Positions 43,710 to 54,845 are shown, counted from the stretch's first letter. The stretch: 64,000 nucleotides of DNA from Streptomyces exfoliatus (GCF_000725545.1 NZ_JNZP01000001.1:310001-374000), one strand, 5' to 3'. Numbers and translations are program-made. The notes: a model not told the origin generated them from the sequence alone.

Positions 43710-43886
43710 CGCAGAGGCTCCTTCCACGTTACGTGTTTATGCCGTCACTGGGCAGGATGGCCGCATCCTCGCACCCCGAATGGGGGGCGTCCAGTAAGTG
43801 CAGGCTTAGTGTGAGTTGCCCGAATCCCGTGGCGGGGAAGGTCTCCTGGTCATGACCACCCCTCGCCGTCTGTCACCATGGATGGC

Positions 43887-44531
43887 ATGGGTCAGCCGGA
43901 GAGCGGGGTACACCGGGAAGCGGGGCAGCCGGATCGTTCACCGGACCTTCCGCCGGGTCAGCGGCTCCAGCGCGGCTGGCCGGTCACCCATTACGGGCCC
44001 GTCCCCAAGTTCAAGCCGGACCGCTGGGAGTTCCGTGTCTTCGGGGCGACGGCGGACGGTGACAAGCGGTGCTGGAACCACGAGGAGTTCTCGGCCCTGC
44101 CGTTCTCCACGGTCGTGGCCGATCTGCACTGCGTCACGAAATTCAGCATGCTCGGGGCCGAATGGGGTGGTGTCGCCGCCCGGACGGTCCTGGACCTCGC
44201 GCCGCCCGCTCCCCAGGTCACGCACGTGATGGTCTGGGCCGAGTACGGCTACAGCGCCAACATGCGGCTCGCCGACTTCGCCGCCGACGGCGCGATCTTC
44301 GCCACCCACAAGGACGGTGAGCTGCTCACCGCCGAGCACGGCTTCCCCCTCAGGCTCGTCGTCCCCCACTTGTACGCCTGGAAGGGCCCGAAGTGGGTCC
44401 GGGGTGTGGAGTACATGGCCGCCGACCGCAGGGGCTTCTGGGAGGAGCGCGGCTACCACAACCTCGGCGACCCCTGGAAAGAGCAGCGGTACTCGTACCA
44501 GGAGGAACCGGGAGACGGCCCGGAGCTGTAG
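43887..44531 (+). CDS. Sulfite oxidase-like molybdopterin oxidoreductase
   Basis: This 214-residue cytoplasmic protein consists of only the Mo-cofactor domain of the sulfite oxidase/YedY family. The Mo-binding Cys82 lies in ADLHCVTKFS, and the WSxxxWxG-like core and VWRGVEYMAADRRGFWEERGYH-type end are visible in shortened form. There is no Tat signal or dimerisation domain. The start may be ATG 43887 (MGQPESG) or 43878. The real substrate is unknown. Confidence 0.82.
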   Translation: MGQPESGVHREAGQPDRSPDLPPGQRLQRGWPVTHYGPVPKFKPDRWEFRVFGATADGDKRCWNHEEFSALPFSTVVADLHCVTKFSMLGAEWGGVAARTVLDLAPPAPQVTHVMVWAEYGYSANMRLADFAADGAIFATHKDGELLTAEHGFPLRLVVPHLYAWKGPKWVRGVEYMAADRRGFWEERGYHNLGDPWKEQRYSYQEEPGDGPEL

Positions 44532-44556
44532 GGGCCTGTGGGCCGGTTCTTTTCGG

Positions 44557-45090
44557 TCAGTGGTGGTACTGGTGGACCACCGCGTGGCCCTTGCCGCGGC
44601 CGATCATCCACTTGTTGATCGGTGTGGTGATCACGAACGCGGCGGCGAGCGCGATGGCGAGCACGATCCAGAAGAACGGCTCCGAGAGGTGCGCGTCCAT
44701 GGCGCCGGGCCAGAGGGCGAGCACGCCGTTGTCGATGGTCTCCATGACCGCGATGGAGAGGGTGTCGGCCGCGAGGGCCACCTTGAACGCCGTCCTGAAG
44801 TCGACGCCGGCGGCCAGGACGCCGCGCAGGGTGAGCGCGTAGCCGAAGAAGAAGGCCAGGATGATCGCGAGGATCATCGTCTCCACGTTGCCCCAGCCGA
44901 GCGAGGTGCCGATGACCATGCCGAGTACCTCGCCGATGGCGCAGCCGGTGAGGCAGTGCAGGGTGGCCTTGGCCGCCATGGCCCAGGAGACCTTGCCGGA
45001 GTGGCCCGCGTGCTCGTGGTCGGCGTGCTCGTGGCTCGCGTGAGCGGTGTGAGCGCCGTCGTCGTGGTGGGTGTGTGCGTCGTGGTTCAT
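44557..45090 (-). CDS. DUF4396 membrane protein with a His-rich N-terminus
   Basis: This 177-residue protein begins with 11 His in its first 30 residues, which should bind Cu, Zn or Ni. About four hydrophobic helices follow, including the conserved LHCLTGCAIGEVLGM segment with two Cys and LSIAVMETIDNG, as in DUF4396. ATG 45090 has a GGGGGG site. The CsoR-like palindrome just upstream suggests a copper response. Transport or metal-sensing is inferred, not shown. Confidence 0.8.
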   Translation of the reverse strand: MNHDAHTHHDDGAHTAHASHEHADHEHAGHSGKVSWAMAAKATLHCLTGCAIGEVLGMVIGTSLGWGNVETMILAIILAFFFGYALTLRGVLAAGVDFRTAFKVALAADTLSIAVMETIDNGVLALWPGAMDAHLSEPFFWIVLAIALAAAFVITTPINKWMIGRGKGHAVVHQYHH

Positions 45091-45113
45091 CGGGTGCCCC
45101 CCATGTCGGGTAG

Positions 45114-45137
45114 CGGTTCCTGCCGTTACAGGAACCG
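45114..45137 (-). promoter_or_regulatory. Palindrome before the DUF4396 gene
   Basis: CGGTTCCTG (45114-45122) and CAGGAACCG (45129-45137) are perfect 9-bp arms six bases apart. It could be an operator or an mRNA hairpin. Confidence 0.5.
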
Positions 45138-45138
45138 T

Positions 45139-45155
45139 ATACCCCCTAGGGGTAT
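45139..45155 (-). promoter_or_regulatory. CsoR/RcnR-type operator candidate
   Basis: ATACCCCCTAGGGGTAT has perfect 7-bp arms around CTA, the G/C-tract pattern of CsoR-family copper or nickel/cobalt operators. It sits 3 bases from the end of the nfo gene and 49 bases before the DUF4396 start. Confidence 0.6.
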
Positions 45156-45158
45156 TCC

Positions 45159-46022
45159 TCAACGGGAAACGGCGTCCCTGAGCTTCTTCAGCAGCTCCAC
45201 GTCCGCCAGATGCCCGTCCTTGCCGCCCGGCGTCTCGATGACCAGCGGCACGCCGTCGGTCGCCGGGTGCCGGAGAAGGTTGCGGAACCCGTCCTCGCCG
45301 ATGTGACCCATGCCGATGTTCGCGTGCCGGTCCTTGCGCGCGCCGACCACGTCCTGAGAGTCGTTCGCGTGGATCAGCTTCAGGCGGCCCTCGCCCACCG
45401 TCGCCACCAGCTCGTCGAGGGTCCGTGTCGCACCGTCGGGACCGGTCAGGTCGTGGCCGGCGGCGAAGATGTGGCAGGTGTCGAGGCAGATGCCCAGCTT
45501 GGGGTGGTGGTCGAGCGCGTCGAAGTACGGCCCGAAGTCCTCCGCGCGCGAACAGAGCGAGAAGCCCTGCCCGGCCGTCGACTCCAGGAGCAGATACGGA
45601 TCGTCCTCGTGCGTCAGCTCGTCGAGGAGCGGCAGCAGCCGCTCCCGTACCTGGGCGAGCGCCACCGTGCGGGGGCGGCCCCCGGTCGCCGATCCGGTGT
45701 GCACCACCACGCCCTTCGCGCCGATCTCCCGGCCCCGCCGTAGCGAGTGCCGCATCGACTCCACCGACTTCTCGGCGGTGGCCTCGGTGTGCGAGCCGAA
45801 GTTGATCAGGTACGGGGCGTGCACCCAGGCCGAGATCGACTCGGCCTCGCACTCCGCCCGGAACCGCTCGTCCTGGGCCGGGTTGCCCACCGGGGTGGCC
45901 CAGCCGCGCGGGTTGGCGACGAAGACCTGCACGGTCTCCGCGCCCAGCTCACGGGCGTAGCCCAGACCGGTCGTGGCGAGGCCACCGGCCACCGGGACGT
46001 GGCCGCCGACGGGATTGCGCAT
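45159..46022 (-). CDS. nfo: Endonuclease IV (AP endonuclease)
   Basis: This 287-residue TIM-barrel enzyme cuts DNA at abasic sites in base-excision repair. Metal-site motifs include VHAPYLINFGSH, GVVVHTGS, LLLESTAGQG, GICLDTCHIFAAGHD, LIHANDSQ and the HANIGMGHIG end segment, all conserved in the three-zinc site. ATG 46022 is used. It ends 6 bases after the PASTA kinase gene, so the kinase and nfo are co-transcribed. Confidence 0.94.
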   Translation of the reverse strand: MRNPVGGHVPVAGGLATTGLGYARELGAETVQVFVANPRGWATPVGNPAQDERFRAECEAESISAWVHAPYLINFGSHTEATAEKSVESMRHSLRRGREIGAKGVVVHTGSATGGRPRTVALAQVRERLLPLLDELTHEDDPYLLLESTAGQGFSLCSRAEDFGPYFDALDHHPKLGICLDTCHIFAAGHDLTGPDGATRTLDELVATVGEGRLKLIHANDSQDVVGARKDRHANIGMGHIGEDGFRNLLRHPATDGVPLVIETPGGKDGHLADVELLKKLRDAVSR

Positions 46023-46028
46023 CGGTTT

Positions 46029-47939
46029 CTACAGTCCCTTGATCGTGATCGTGACGGTGGATCCCTCGGGCGCGGTGGAGCCGCCCTCCACGGACTGGCT
46101 CGCGACCGTGTCGCCGAGGTAGGGGAAGGACTTCTTGACCTCCACCTCGAAGCCCGCGTCCTCCAGGGCCGTGCGGGCGTCGTCGGCCGTCTCCCCGGTG
46201 ACGTCCGGGACCTCGACCTGCTTCGGTCCCTTGGAGACGGTGAGCGTGATGGTGTCGCCGTCGGCGGCCCGGCTGCCCTCGGCGAGGGACTGCGCGGCGA
46301 CCGTGCCGGCGGCCTCGGGGGAGTGGATGCGCTCCGGGGCGACCCGGACGGTCAGCCCGTCCTCCTGGAGCAGGGCCGTGGCGTCGGCGACGGTCTCGCC
46401 GGCGACGTCGGGTACGTCGATCGGCGCGCCCCTGCTGACCAGCAGGGCCACGGCCGAGTCGGGGGCGCGCTCGGTGCCGGGCTCGGGGTCGGAGCCGATC
46501 ACGGAGCCCTGCGCGACGGACTCGCTGAACGCGGTGGTGATCACCCCGGGCAGCAGGCCCTCCCGTTCGAGGGCGGCCTTGGCCTCGGCGAGCGGCTTGT
46601 TCTTGAGGTTGGGCACCTTCACGACCTCGGGGCCGCGGGAGAGCGTCAGGGTGACCGTGCCGTTGCCCCGGATGCGCTCGCCCGGTGCCGGGTCGACGGC
46701 CATGACGGTGCCGCGCTCGTACACCTCGCTGAACGCGCGCTTCGTCGCGCCGACCTCCAGGCCGGCGTCGGTGATCCGCTGCGTGGCGGCGGCCTCGGTC
46801 TGGCCGAGGACGGCGGGGACGCGGGTGAACTGGCCGGAATTGATGTACCAGACACCGGCGCCGAGACCGAGTGCGAGCAGGACGGCGACGACCACGAGGA
46901 GCGGGCCGCGCGGCGGGCGCCTGCGGGCCGTGGGCACGGGGGACTCCGGTGCGGGCAGCCGGTTCGTGTGCTGGACCTGATGGGCGTCGTCCGCCTCGGC
47001 CGCCGGTACGGGCCGGGCGATCACGCTGGTCCGGTCCTCGGCCGTGTCCCTGGCCTCGGAGCGCGCCTGCGGGGGCACGGCGTCGAGCTGGTCCTCGCCG
47101 AGTGCGGCGCGGGCCTCCCGGAGGAGGGCGAGAAGGGCGACGGCGTCGTGCGGGCGGGCCTCGGGGTGACGGGCCGTGGCCGCCGCCACCAGCTCGTCCA
47201 GCTCCAGGGCGAGCCCCGGGACGGTGGCGGAGGGGGCGGGGACGTCCGTGTGGAGGTGCTGGTAGAGGACCTGCGCGGGGGTGTCACCGGCGTGCGGCTT
47301 GCCGCCGGTCAGCATCTCGTACAGGACGACACCGCAGGCGTACACGTCGGCGCGGGTGTCGGCGGTGCCGTGTTCGATCTGCTCCGGCGCGAGGTACGAG
47401 ACCGTGCCGAGGACCGAGCCGGTGGTCGCGGTCGCCGAGCCCACGGCCCGTACGAGACCGAAGTCGGCGACCTTGACCCGGCCGTCGTCCCCTATCAGGA
47501 CGTTCTCCGGCTTCATGTCGCGGTGCACGAACCCGGCCCGGTGCGCGGCGCCGAGCGCGGCGAGCACCGGCTCCAGGATGTCGAGGGCGGCCCGGGGCGC
47601 GAGGGCGCCGCGCTCGCGCAGCACGTCACGGAGGGTGCAGCCCTCGACGTACTCCATCGCCAGGTAGACGTACGCGCCCTCGGTGCCCTGGTCGAAGACG
47701 CCGACCACGTTCGGGTGCGAGAGCCGTGCGACGGACTTCGCCTCGCGGATGAAACGCTCGACGAAGGCGGCGTCGGTGGCGAGGGCGGGGTGCATCACCT
47801 TGAGCGCGAGGACGCGGTCGAGGCGGGTGTCCACGGCCCGGTAGACCGTGGCCATCCCGCCGACGGCGATGCGCGCGTCGACGCGGTAGCGGCCGTCGAG
47901 CAGCCGCCCGACGAGGGGGTCCTGGAGGGTCGTGTCCAC
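46029..47939 (-). CDS. Ser/Thr protein kinase with four PASTA domains (PknL-like)
   Basis: This 636-residue kinase has a Hanks-type domain (residues 18-285): GGMATVYRA, Lys47, HRDMKPEN (Asp141), DFG (159-161) and an activation loop with several Thr (171-179). A membrane helix (about 365-387) leads to four outside PASTA repeats that bind peptidoglycan fragments, ending VTITIKGL. The position and order, next to an Rv2175c-like gene and class II DAHP synthase in the same region, fit the PknL lineage. A -10 box 7 bases upstream of GTG 47939 suggests a leaderless mRNA. Confidence 0.93.
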   Translation of the reverse strand: MDTTLQDPLVGRLLDGRYRVDARIAVGGMATVYRAVDTRLDRVLALKVMHPALATDAAFVERFIREAKSVARLSHPNVVGVFDQGTEGAYVYLAMEYVEGCTLRDVLRERGALAPRAALDILEPVLAALGAAHRAGFVHRDMKPENVLIGDDGRVKVADFGLVRAVGSATATTGSVLGTVSYLAPEQIEHGTADTRADVYACGVVLYEMLTGGKPHAGDTPAQVLYQHLHTDVPAPSATVPGLALELDELVAAATARHPEARPHDAVALLALLREARAALGEDQLDAVPPQARSEARDTAEDRTSVIARPVPAAEADDAHQVQHTNRLPAPESPVPTARRRPPRGPLLVVVAVLLALGLGAGVWYINSGQFTRVPAVLGQTEAAATQRITDAGLEVGATKRAFSEVYERGTVMAVDPAPGERIRGNGTVTLTLSRGPEVVKVPNLKNKPLAEAKAALEREGLLPGVITTAFSESVAQGSVIGSDPEPGTERAPDSAVALLVSRGAPIDVPDVAGETVADATALLQEDGLTVRVAPERIHSPEAAGTVAAQSLAEGSRAADGDTITLTVSKGPKQVEVPDVTGETADDARTALEDAGFEVEVKKSFPYLGDTVASQSVEGGSTAPEGSTVTITIKGL

Positions 47940-47946
47940 GACGACG

Positions 47947-47952
47947 AGTCTA
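47947..47952 (-). promoter_or_regulatory. Candidate -10 box, leaderless start of the kinase gene
   Basis: TAGACT on the minus strand ends 7 bases before the GTG at 47939. Confidence 0.55.
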
Positions 47953-48037
47953 CGAGCCGGTCGGCGGGGGCTCGGCCGGGTGGCCCCGACTGCGACGGAG
48001 CTGTGACGAGCCCCGCACCACGCCCCCGCCGCCCCCG

Positions 48038-50243
<2,206 letters not shown>

Positions 50244-50254
50244 GGGCGTCCAGC

Positions 50255-50350
50255 CCCTCCCTTCGCCGGCATGACCCGGATCAGGTTCGTACGGTCGGAG
50301 GCCGTCCCAGCCTCCCTCTCAGCCCGGTGCGTCCGGGCTCCCGCGAGTGC
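50255..50350 (-). promoter_or_regulatory. TPP (THI-box) riboswitch
   Basis: Read on the minus strand, the RNA runs ACTCGCGGGAGCCC, GGGCTGAGAGGGAGGC, then CGAACCTGATCCGGGTCATG and GCCGGCGAAGGGAGG, matching the TPP consensus. The final GGGAGGGG acts as ribosome site for thiO, so thiamine pyrophosphate should block translation. Confidence 0.93.
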
Positions 50351-50404
50351 TTTACGCCCGCCAGACTAACCGCAGGCCCTTTCGGGGCCCAGGCCCCTCC
50401 CTGG

Positions 50405-50419
50405 CTGACGGTGCGTCAG
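50405..50419 (+). promoter_or_regulatory. 15-bp palindrome at the -35 region of the oxidoreductase gene
   Basis: CTGACG (50405-50410) and CGTCAG (50414-50419) flank GTG and cover the expected -35 region, a common place for a repressor site. Confidence 0.4.
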
Positions 50420-50424
50420 GAACG

Positions 50425-50430
50425 TAAGGT
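50425..50430 (+). promoter_or_regulatory. -10 box, leaderless start
   Basis: TAAGGT ends 6 bases before the GTG at 50437, placing transcription start on the start codon. Confidence 0.55.
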
Positions 50431-50436
50431 GGGCGG

Positions 50437-51660
50437 GTGAGCGAGCAGAAGCAGGCCCAGCAGCATGTCGTGATCGTCGGCGCCGGGATGGCGGGCGTGC
50501 AGACCGCCGTCGCCCTGCGCGAACAGGGCTTCACCGGCCCCGTGACCCTCATCGGGGCCGAGACCCACCAGCCCTACGACCGGCCCCCGCTCTCCAAGGC
50601 CATCCTCCTCGGCACGGCCGAGAACTCCGCCTTCGACGTCGACTTCGAGGACCTCGGCATCGAGCTGCGCCTCGGCCTCGACGTCACCGGGCTGCGCGCC
50701 GCCGACCACGAGATCGACACCGAGGCCGGGCCCGTCCCGTACGACGTCCTGGTCGTCGCCACCGGGGCCCACCCGGTCACCCTGCCCGGCACCGAGGGCG
50801 TCCCCGGGATCCACCTGCTGCGCACCCTCGACGACGCCGTGCGCCTCGGCCCCGTCCTGGAGCGCCGCCACGACGTCGTGGTCGTCGGCGCGGGATGGAT
50901 CGGCGCCGAGTTCGCCACCGCCGCGCGCGAGGCGGGCTGCGCCGTCACCGTCGTCGAGGCCGCCGACCGCCCCCTCGCCGGCGCCCTGCCCGCCGAGGTC
51001 ACCACCCCCATGGCCGAGTGGTACGGAGCAGGCGGCGCCGAACTCCTCACCCACGCGCGCGTGGACTCCGTCGAGCCCGGCGCGCCCGGGCGGGTGGTCC
51101 TCGCCGACGGCCGCGAGCTCCCCGCCGACGCCGTCGTCGTCGGCATCGGCGCCCGCCCCGCCACCGACTGGCTCGCGGACTCCGGCATCGCCCTCGACCC
51201 GAGCGGCGCCGTCACCGCCGACGAGCGGCTGCGCACCTCCCTGCCCGACGTGTACGCCGTCGGCGACTGCGCCTCCTTCCCCTCCGCCCGCTACGGGGAG
51301 CGCCTCCTCGTCCACCACTGGGACAACGCGCTCCAGGGCCCCCGCACGGTCGCCGCCACGATCACCGGGGCCGACTCCGGGCCGTACGACCCCGTTCCGT
51401 ACTTCTGGTCCGAGCAGTTCGGCCGCTTCGTCCAGTACGCCGGGCACCACGCGGGCGCGGACGAGCTGCTGTGGCGCGGCGACCCGGCCGGGGAAGCCTG
51501 GTCCGTGCTCTGGCTGCGCGCCGGAACGCTGGTGGCCCTCCTCGCCGTCGGCCGCCCCCGCGACCTGGCCCAGGGCCGCAAGCTCATCGAGACGGCCGCG
51601 CACGTCGACCCCGCACGCGCCGCCGACCCGGCCGTGCCCCTGAAGGCGGCGGTCCGATAG
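50437..51660 (+). CDS. Ferredoxin-reductase-like FAD/NAD(P) oxidoreductase
   Basis: This 407-residue flavoprotein has the two dinucleotide folds of the rubredoxin/ferredoxin reductase group: FAD motif VIVGAGMAGVQTAVALRE (near 12-29), NAD(P) motif VVVGAGWIGAEFAT (near 147) and the FAD end motif YAVGDCA. The C-terminal FWSEQFGRFVQYAG domain resembles reductases that pass electrons to cytochrome P450 ferredoxins. The electron acceptor is not evident. GTG 50437 is probably a leaderless start. Confidence 0.85.
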   Translation: MSEQKQAQQHVVIVGAGMAGVQTAVALREQGFTGPVTLIGAETHQPYDRPPLSKAILLGTAENSAFDVDFEDLGIELRLGLDVTGLRAADHEIDTEAGPVPYDVLVVATGAHPVTLPGTEGVPGIHLLRTLDDAVRLGPVLERRHDVVVVGAGWIGAEFATAAREAGCAVTVVEAADRPLAGALPAEVTTPMAEWYGAGGAELLTHARVDSVEPGAPGRVVLADGRELPADAVVVGIGARPATDWLADSGIALDPSGAVTADERLRTSLPDVYAVGDCASFPSARYGERLLVHHWDNALQGPRTVAATITGADSGPYDPVPYFWSEQFGRFVQYAGHHAGADELLWRGDPAGEAWSVLWLRAGTLVALLAVGRPRDLAQGRKLIETAAHVDPARAADPAVPLKAAVR

Positions 51661-51733
51661 GTCCGTCCCCCTGAAGGAGGCGTCGCACGGGGCCCGGGTA
51701 CCGGCTGTCGGTCCGGGATGGCAGGCTTGTCCT

Positions 51734-52099
51734 GTGACCGAGATTGACGTAAAGATCGATGCGCTCGTCCCCGCCTGGCTCTACGTGCCCGACATCGCGG
51801 AGATGCTCGATGTCGAGGTGACGCGCGTGCGGCAGCTGATCAAGGAAGGTCAGCTCATCGCCGTGCGCCGTGGAGAGAACAACGCCCTGCAGATTCCCGC
51901 CGCCTTCATCCAGGGCGACAAGATCGTCAAGGGCCTCGTCGGGCTCCTGACCGTGCTGCGGGACGACGGCTTCACCGACGAGGAGATGCTGGAGTGGCTC
52001 TTCACTCCGGACGAGAGCCTGCCGGGCACGCCCGCGCAGGCGCTCAACGAGAACCGCGGCACGGAGGTGAAGCGCCGCGCCCAGGCGCTCGCCCTCTGA
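51734..52099 (+). CDS. Rv2175c-like winged-helix DNA-binding protein
   Basis: This 121-residue protein begins LVPAWLYVPDIAEMLDVEVTR, a helix-turn-helix of the excisionase/MerR-like kind, followed by a wing (AVRRGENNALQIPAAF) and a C-terminal helical domain. This is the layout of M. tuberculosis Rv2175c, a substrate of PknL whose DNA binding is blocked by phosphorylation. A PASTA kinase of similar lineage is encoded 4 kb away, so the same partnership is plausible. Start GTG 51734. Confidence 0.85.
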   Translation: MTEIDVKIDALVPAWLYVPDIAEMLDVEVTRVRQLIKEGQLIAVRRGENNALQIPAAFIQGDKIVKGLVGLLTVLRDDGFTDEEMLEWLFTPDESLPGTPAQALNENRGTEVKRRAQALAL

Positions 52100-52128
52100 G
52101 GCACGCACGCACCAGGACACCATCAGCG

Positions 52129-52183
52129 GGTGTCGCGGCGACCGGCCCTTCGCGGGGCCGGCCGCCGCGGCGCCGGCGACACC
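52129..52183 (+). promoter_or_regulatory. Long GC-rich hairpin before thiE
   Basis: GGTGTCGC (52129-52136) pairs with GCGACACC (52176-52183), and GGCG/CGCC plus CCGGCCC/GGGCCGG (52142-52148 with 52155-52161) fill the inside. The thiE ribosome site follows at once. It may end the preceding transcript or control thiE. No TPP riboswitch consensus is present. Confidence 0.45.
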
Positions 52184-52201
52184 GACGGGGGGAACCCACC
52201 C

Positions 52202-52855
52202 ATGCCCACGCCTCGTGAGCGGCTCGCCGACGCCCGGCTCTACCTCTGCACCGACGCGCGGAAGCGCCAGGGCGACCTGCCCGCCTTCCTCGACGCCGTG
52301 CTCTCCTCCGGCGTGGACATCGTGCAGCTCCGCGACAAGGGCATGGAGGCCGGTGAGGAGCTGGAGCACCTCGCCGTCTTCGCCGAAGCCGCCCGCCGGC
52401 ACGGCAGACTGCTCGCCGTGAACGACCGGGCCGACGTCGCCCACGCCATCGGCTCCGACGTGCTCCACCTGGGCCAGGGCGACCTTCCCGTGCCCGCCGC
52501 CCGCGCGATCCTCGGCGAGGACGTCCTGATCGGCCGTTCCTGCCACGCCGAGACCGAGGTGGCCGCGGCCGCCGCCGAACCGGGCGTGGACTACTTCTGC
52601 ACCGGGCCCTGCTGGCCCACCCCCACCAAGCCCGGACGGTACGCGCCGGGCCTCGGCCTCGTGCGGTACGCGGCCGGGCTGGCCCAGGACCGGCCCTGGT
52701 TCGCCATCGGCGGCATCGACGAGACCAACCTCGACGAGGTCCTGGACGCGGGCGCGCGCCGGATCGTCGTCGTCCGCGCGATCACCGAGGCCGACGACCC
52801 GGCCGCCGCGACGGCCGCCCTCGCCAAGCGGGTACGGGAGCGCGCGGAAGTCTAG
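52202..52855 (+). CDS. thiE: Thiamine-phosphate synthase
   Basis: This 217-residue TIM-barrel enzyme joins the pyrimidine and thiazole parts of thiamine. Motifs [33 protein letters not shown] and the phosphate-binding [15 protein letters not shown] and CHAETEV are conserved. The ATG at 52202 follows GGGGGGAACCCACCC. It complements the thiO-thiS-thiG operon nearby but is a separate unit. Confidence 0.94.
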   Translation: MPTPRERLADARLYLCTDARKRQGDLPAFLDAVLSSGVDIVQLRDKGMEAGEELEHLAVFAEAARRHGRLLAVNDRADVAHAIGSDVLHLGQGDLPVPAARAILGEDVLIGRSCHAETEVAAAAAEPGVDYFCTGPCWPTPTKPGRYAPGLGLVRYAAGLAQDRPWFAIGGIDETNLDEVLDAGARRIVVVRAITEADDPAAATAALAKRVRERAEV

Positions 52856-52998
52856 GACCTGCCTTCCCGGCAGCACCCGGAGGGGCTCGCGAGGGCATCC
52901 GCCGGGCCTCCGCCGGGCGCCAGGCGGCGTGACCGGCGGTGTGTCCGAAAAGGTGTCCAGCACTCGGACGCCGTTTACGCGGCTTCCCGGACCGCGTC

Positions 52999-53004
52999 TA
53001 ACCT
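52999..53004 (+). promoter_or_regulatory. -10 box, leaderless start of metF
   Basis: TAACCT ends 6 bases before the ATG at 53011. Confidence 0.6.
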
Positions 53005-53010
53005 GCCCGT

Positions 53011-53928
53011 ATGGCCCTTGGTACCGCTTCCGTCCGCTCCGACCGCGCTCGCACGGTCCGCGACATCCTCGCCTCCGGCGGCACGTCGTACTCCTTCGAG
53101 TTCTACGCGCCCCGGACCGAGAAGGGCGAGCAGGGCCTCTGGAACGCCATGCGGCGGGTCGAGGCGGTCGGGCCGAGCTTCGTCTCCGTGACCTACGGCG
53201 CCGGCGGCTCCACCCGCGGCGGCACCGTGAAGGCCACCCAGAAGATCGCCTCCGACACCACGCTCACCCCCGTCGCCCACCTCACGGCCGTCGACCACTC
53301 GGTGGCCGAGCTGCGCAACGTCCTCGGCCAGTACGCCGACGCCGGCATCCGCAACATGCTCGCGCTGCGCGGCGACCCGGCCGGCGACCCGCTGGGCGAG
53401 TGGGTCGAGCACCCCGAGGGCGTGCGCTACGCGGCCGACCTCGTCCGGCTGATCAAGGAGTCGGGCGACTTCTGCGTGGGCGTCGCCGCCTTCCCCGAGA
53501 TGCACCCCCGCTCCACCGACTGGGACACGGACATCCGGCACTTCGTGGACAAGTGCCGCGCGGGCGCCGACTACGCGATCACCCAGATGTTCTTCGACCC
53601 GGAGAACTATCTGCGACTCCGCGACAGCGTCGCGAAGGCGGGCTGCGAGACCCCGATCATCCCCGAGGTCATGCCCGTCGTGAACGTGAAGACCCTCGAC
53701 CGGCTGCCCCAGCTGAGCAACGCGCTCTTCCCCCCGGACGTGAAAGAGCGCATCCTCGCCGTCAAGGACGATCCCGCCGCTGTACGCTCCATCGGTATCG
53801 AGTTCGCGACGGAGTTCTGCGCGCGGCTGCTCTCCGAGGGTGTCCCCGGACTGCACTTCATCACGCTGAACAGTTCCACCGCGACGCTCGAGATCTACGA
53901 GAATCTCGGACTGCACCAGCAGTCGTGA
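53011..53928 (+). CDS. metF: 5,10-methylenetetrahydrofolate reductase
   Basis: This 305-residue flavin TIM-barrel enzyme makes 5-methyl-THF for methionine synthesis. Family motifs include SFEFYAPRT (catalytic Glu), [12 protein letters not shown], the flavin-site ALRGDPAGD, and [23 protein letters not shown]. The mRNA looks leaderless. It belongs to the same methionine/SAM economy as the SAM-IV gene at 12.9 kb, but no riboswitch is seen here. M. tuberculosis has Rv2172c in the corresponding place. Confidence 0.94.
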   Translation: MALGTASVRSDRARTVRDILASGGTSYSFEFYAPRTEKGEQGLWNAMRRVEAVGPSFVSVTYGAGGSTRGGTVKATQKIASDTTLTPVAHLTAVDHSVAELRNVLGQYADAGIRNMLALRGDPAGDPLGEWVEHPEGVRYAADLVRLIKESGDFCVGVAAFPEMHPRSTDWDTDIRHFVDKCRAGADYAITQMFFDPENYLRLRDSVAKAGCETPIIPEVMPVVNVKTLDRLPQLSNALFPPDVKERILAVKDDPAAVRSIGIEFATEFCARLLSEGVPGLHFITLNSSTATLEIYENLGLHQQS

Positions 53929-53982
53929 CCGGTCGTACCCGCCCCGACCCGCGGCGGTGACCGTGGAGAGGGGCGGCGGGGC

Positions 53983-54813
53983 ATGGGGTGGACGGTCCTC
54001 TACATCGCGTTCGGCGTGGTCGCACTGTGGCTGCTGGGGGAGGTGCTCCTCCAGTACAAGGCACGGCTGCGCTGGCGGGTGCTCGCCTTCTGCGGCTTCC
54101 TCGGTGTGGTCCTGGGCGTACTGCTGCCCTCGGTGGCGGTGATCATCGTGGGGGCGGTCGCCTTCGCCGTCGGCCAGACCTATGTGACGCTCTCCTTCCG
54201 CCGCGGCTTCTCCACCGGCTGGGCGATCGGCGGCAACCCGGGAGCGAGCCGTCGCCGCCGGTCCGGTGGGGCGGCCAAGGCAGGGCCGACCCTCGAGGTC
54301 ACCGAGCTCTCCTACGACGGCCAGGACCCCGGGTACACCGTGCCCGACGAGGCCGACGTCCACGCGGCCGCAGAGACGACCGCGGTCTACGAGCCGCTGC
54401 CGATTCCCGAGGACACCGGCCAGTACGCGGTCTACGGCGGCGCCCACCAGGGCGCCGGGCACCAGGACGCCGGTCAGGGTGGCGGGTACGCGCCGCAGCA
54501 GCCCGCCTACGACCCGTACGCCCCCGGCTACGAGCAGCAGCCCGCCTACGACTACGGCGCCGCCGGACAGCAGCAGTACGCCGCCTACTCCGACCCGTAC
54601 ATCGGCCCGGGCACGGACGGCCAGCAGTACGGCTCCTACTACGGCGACCCGTACGCCCCCTCGTACACCTACGACACGCCGCCCGGCGGTGTCTGGGTCC
54701 CGCAGCAGCGCGACGCCGAGCCGGCGCCCCAGCCGCCGCAGCAGCAGCCGGACGCCCCGGGCACGTACGGCTACGAGCCGCACCCGGACGACCAGCAGCA
54801 GTACCGGTACTGA
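53983..54813 (+). CDS. Membrane protein with a Tyr/Gln/Pro-rich tail
   Basis: This 276-residue protein has two or three hydrophobic helices (about 3-24, 32-52 and 53-72), then an Arg/Gly-rich stretch and a long C-terminal tail (about 140-276) dominated by Tyr, Gln, Pro, Ala and Gly (PAYDPYAPGYEQQPAYDY). Such tails can be disordered and self-associating. ATG 53983 has a GGGGCGGCGGGGC site. I recognise no enzyme domain; like-placed proteins in other Streptomyces are annotated as hypothetical. Confidence 0.72.
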   Translation: MGWTVLYIAFGVVALWLLGEVLLQYKARLRWRVLAFCGFLGVVLGVLLPSVAVIIVGAVAFAVGQTYVTLSFRRGFSTGWAIGGNPGASRRRRSGGAAKAGPTLEVTELSYDGQDPGYTVPDEADVHAAAETTAVYEPLPIPEDTGQYAVYGGAHQGAGHQDAGQGGGYAPQQPAYDPYAPGYEQQPAYDYGAAGQQQYAAYSDPYIGPGTDGQQYGSYYGDPYAPSYTYDTPPGGVWVPQQRDAEPAPQPPQQQPDAPGTYGYEPHPDDQQQYRY

Positions 54814-54845
54814 GTCGTACCGGTACCGAGTGACCGTGAGACGGT

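Noticed and set aside
43710..43870. Iron box before bfr
   Set aside because: No stretch reaches a convincing match; only a CACGTTACGTG palindrome at 43725-43735 is visible.
52100..52201. TPP riboswitch before thiE
   Set aside because: The CTGAGA and ACCTGATC-like blocks are missing; only a GC hairpin is found.
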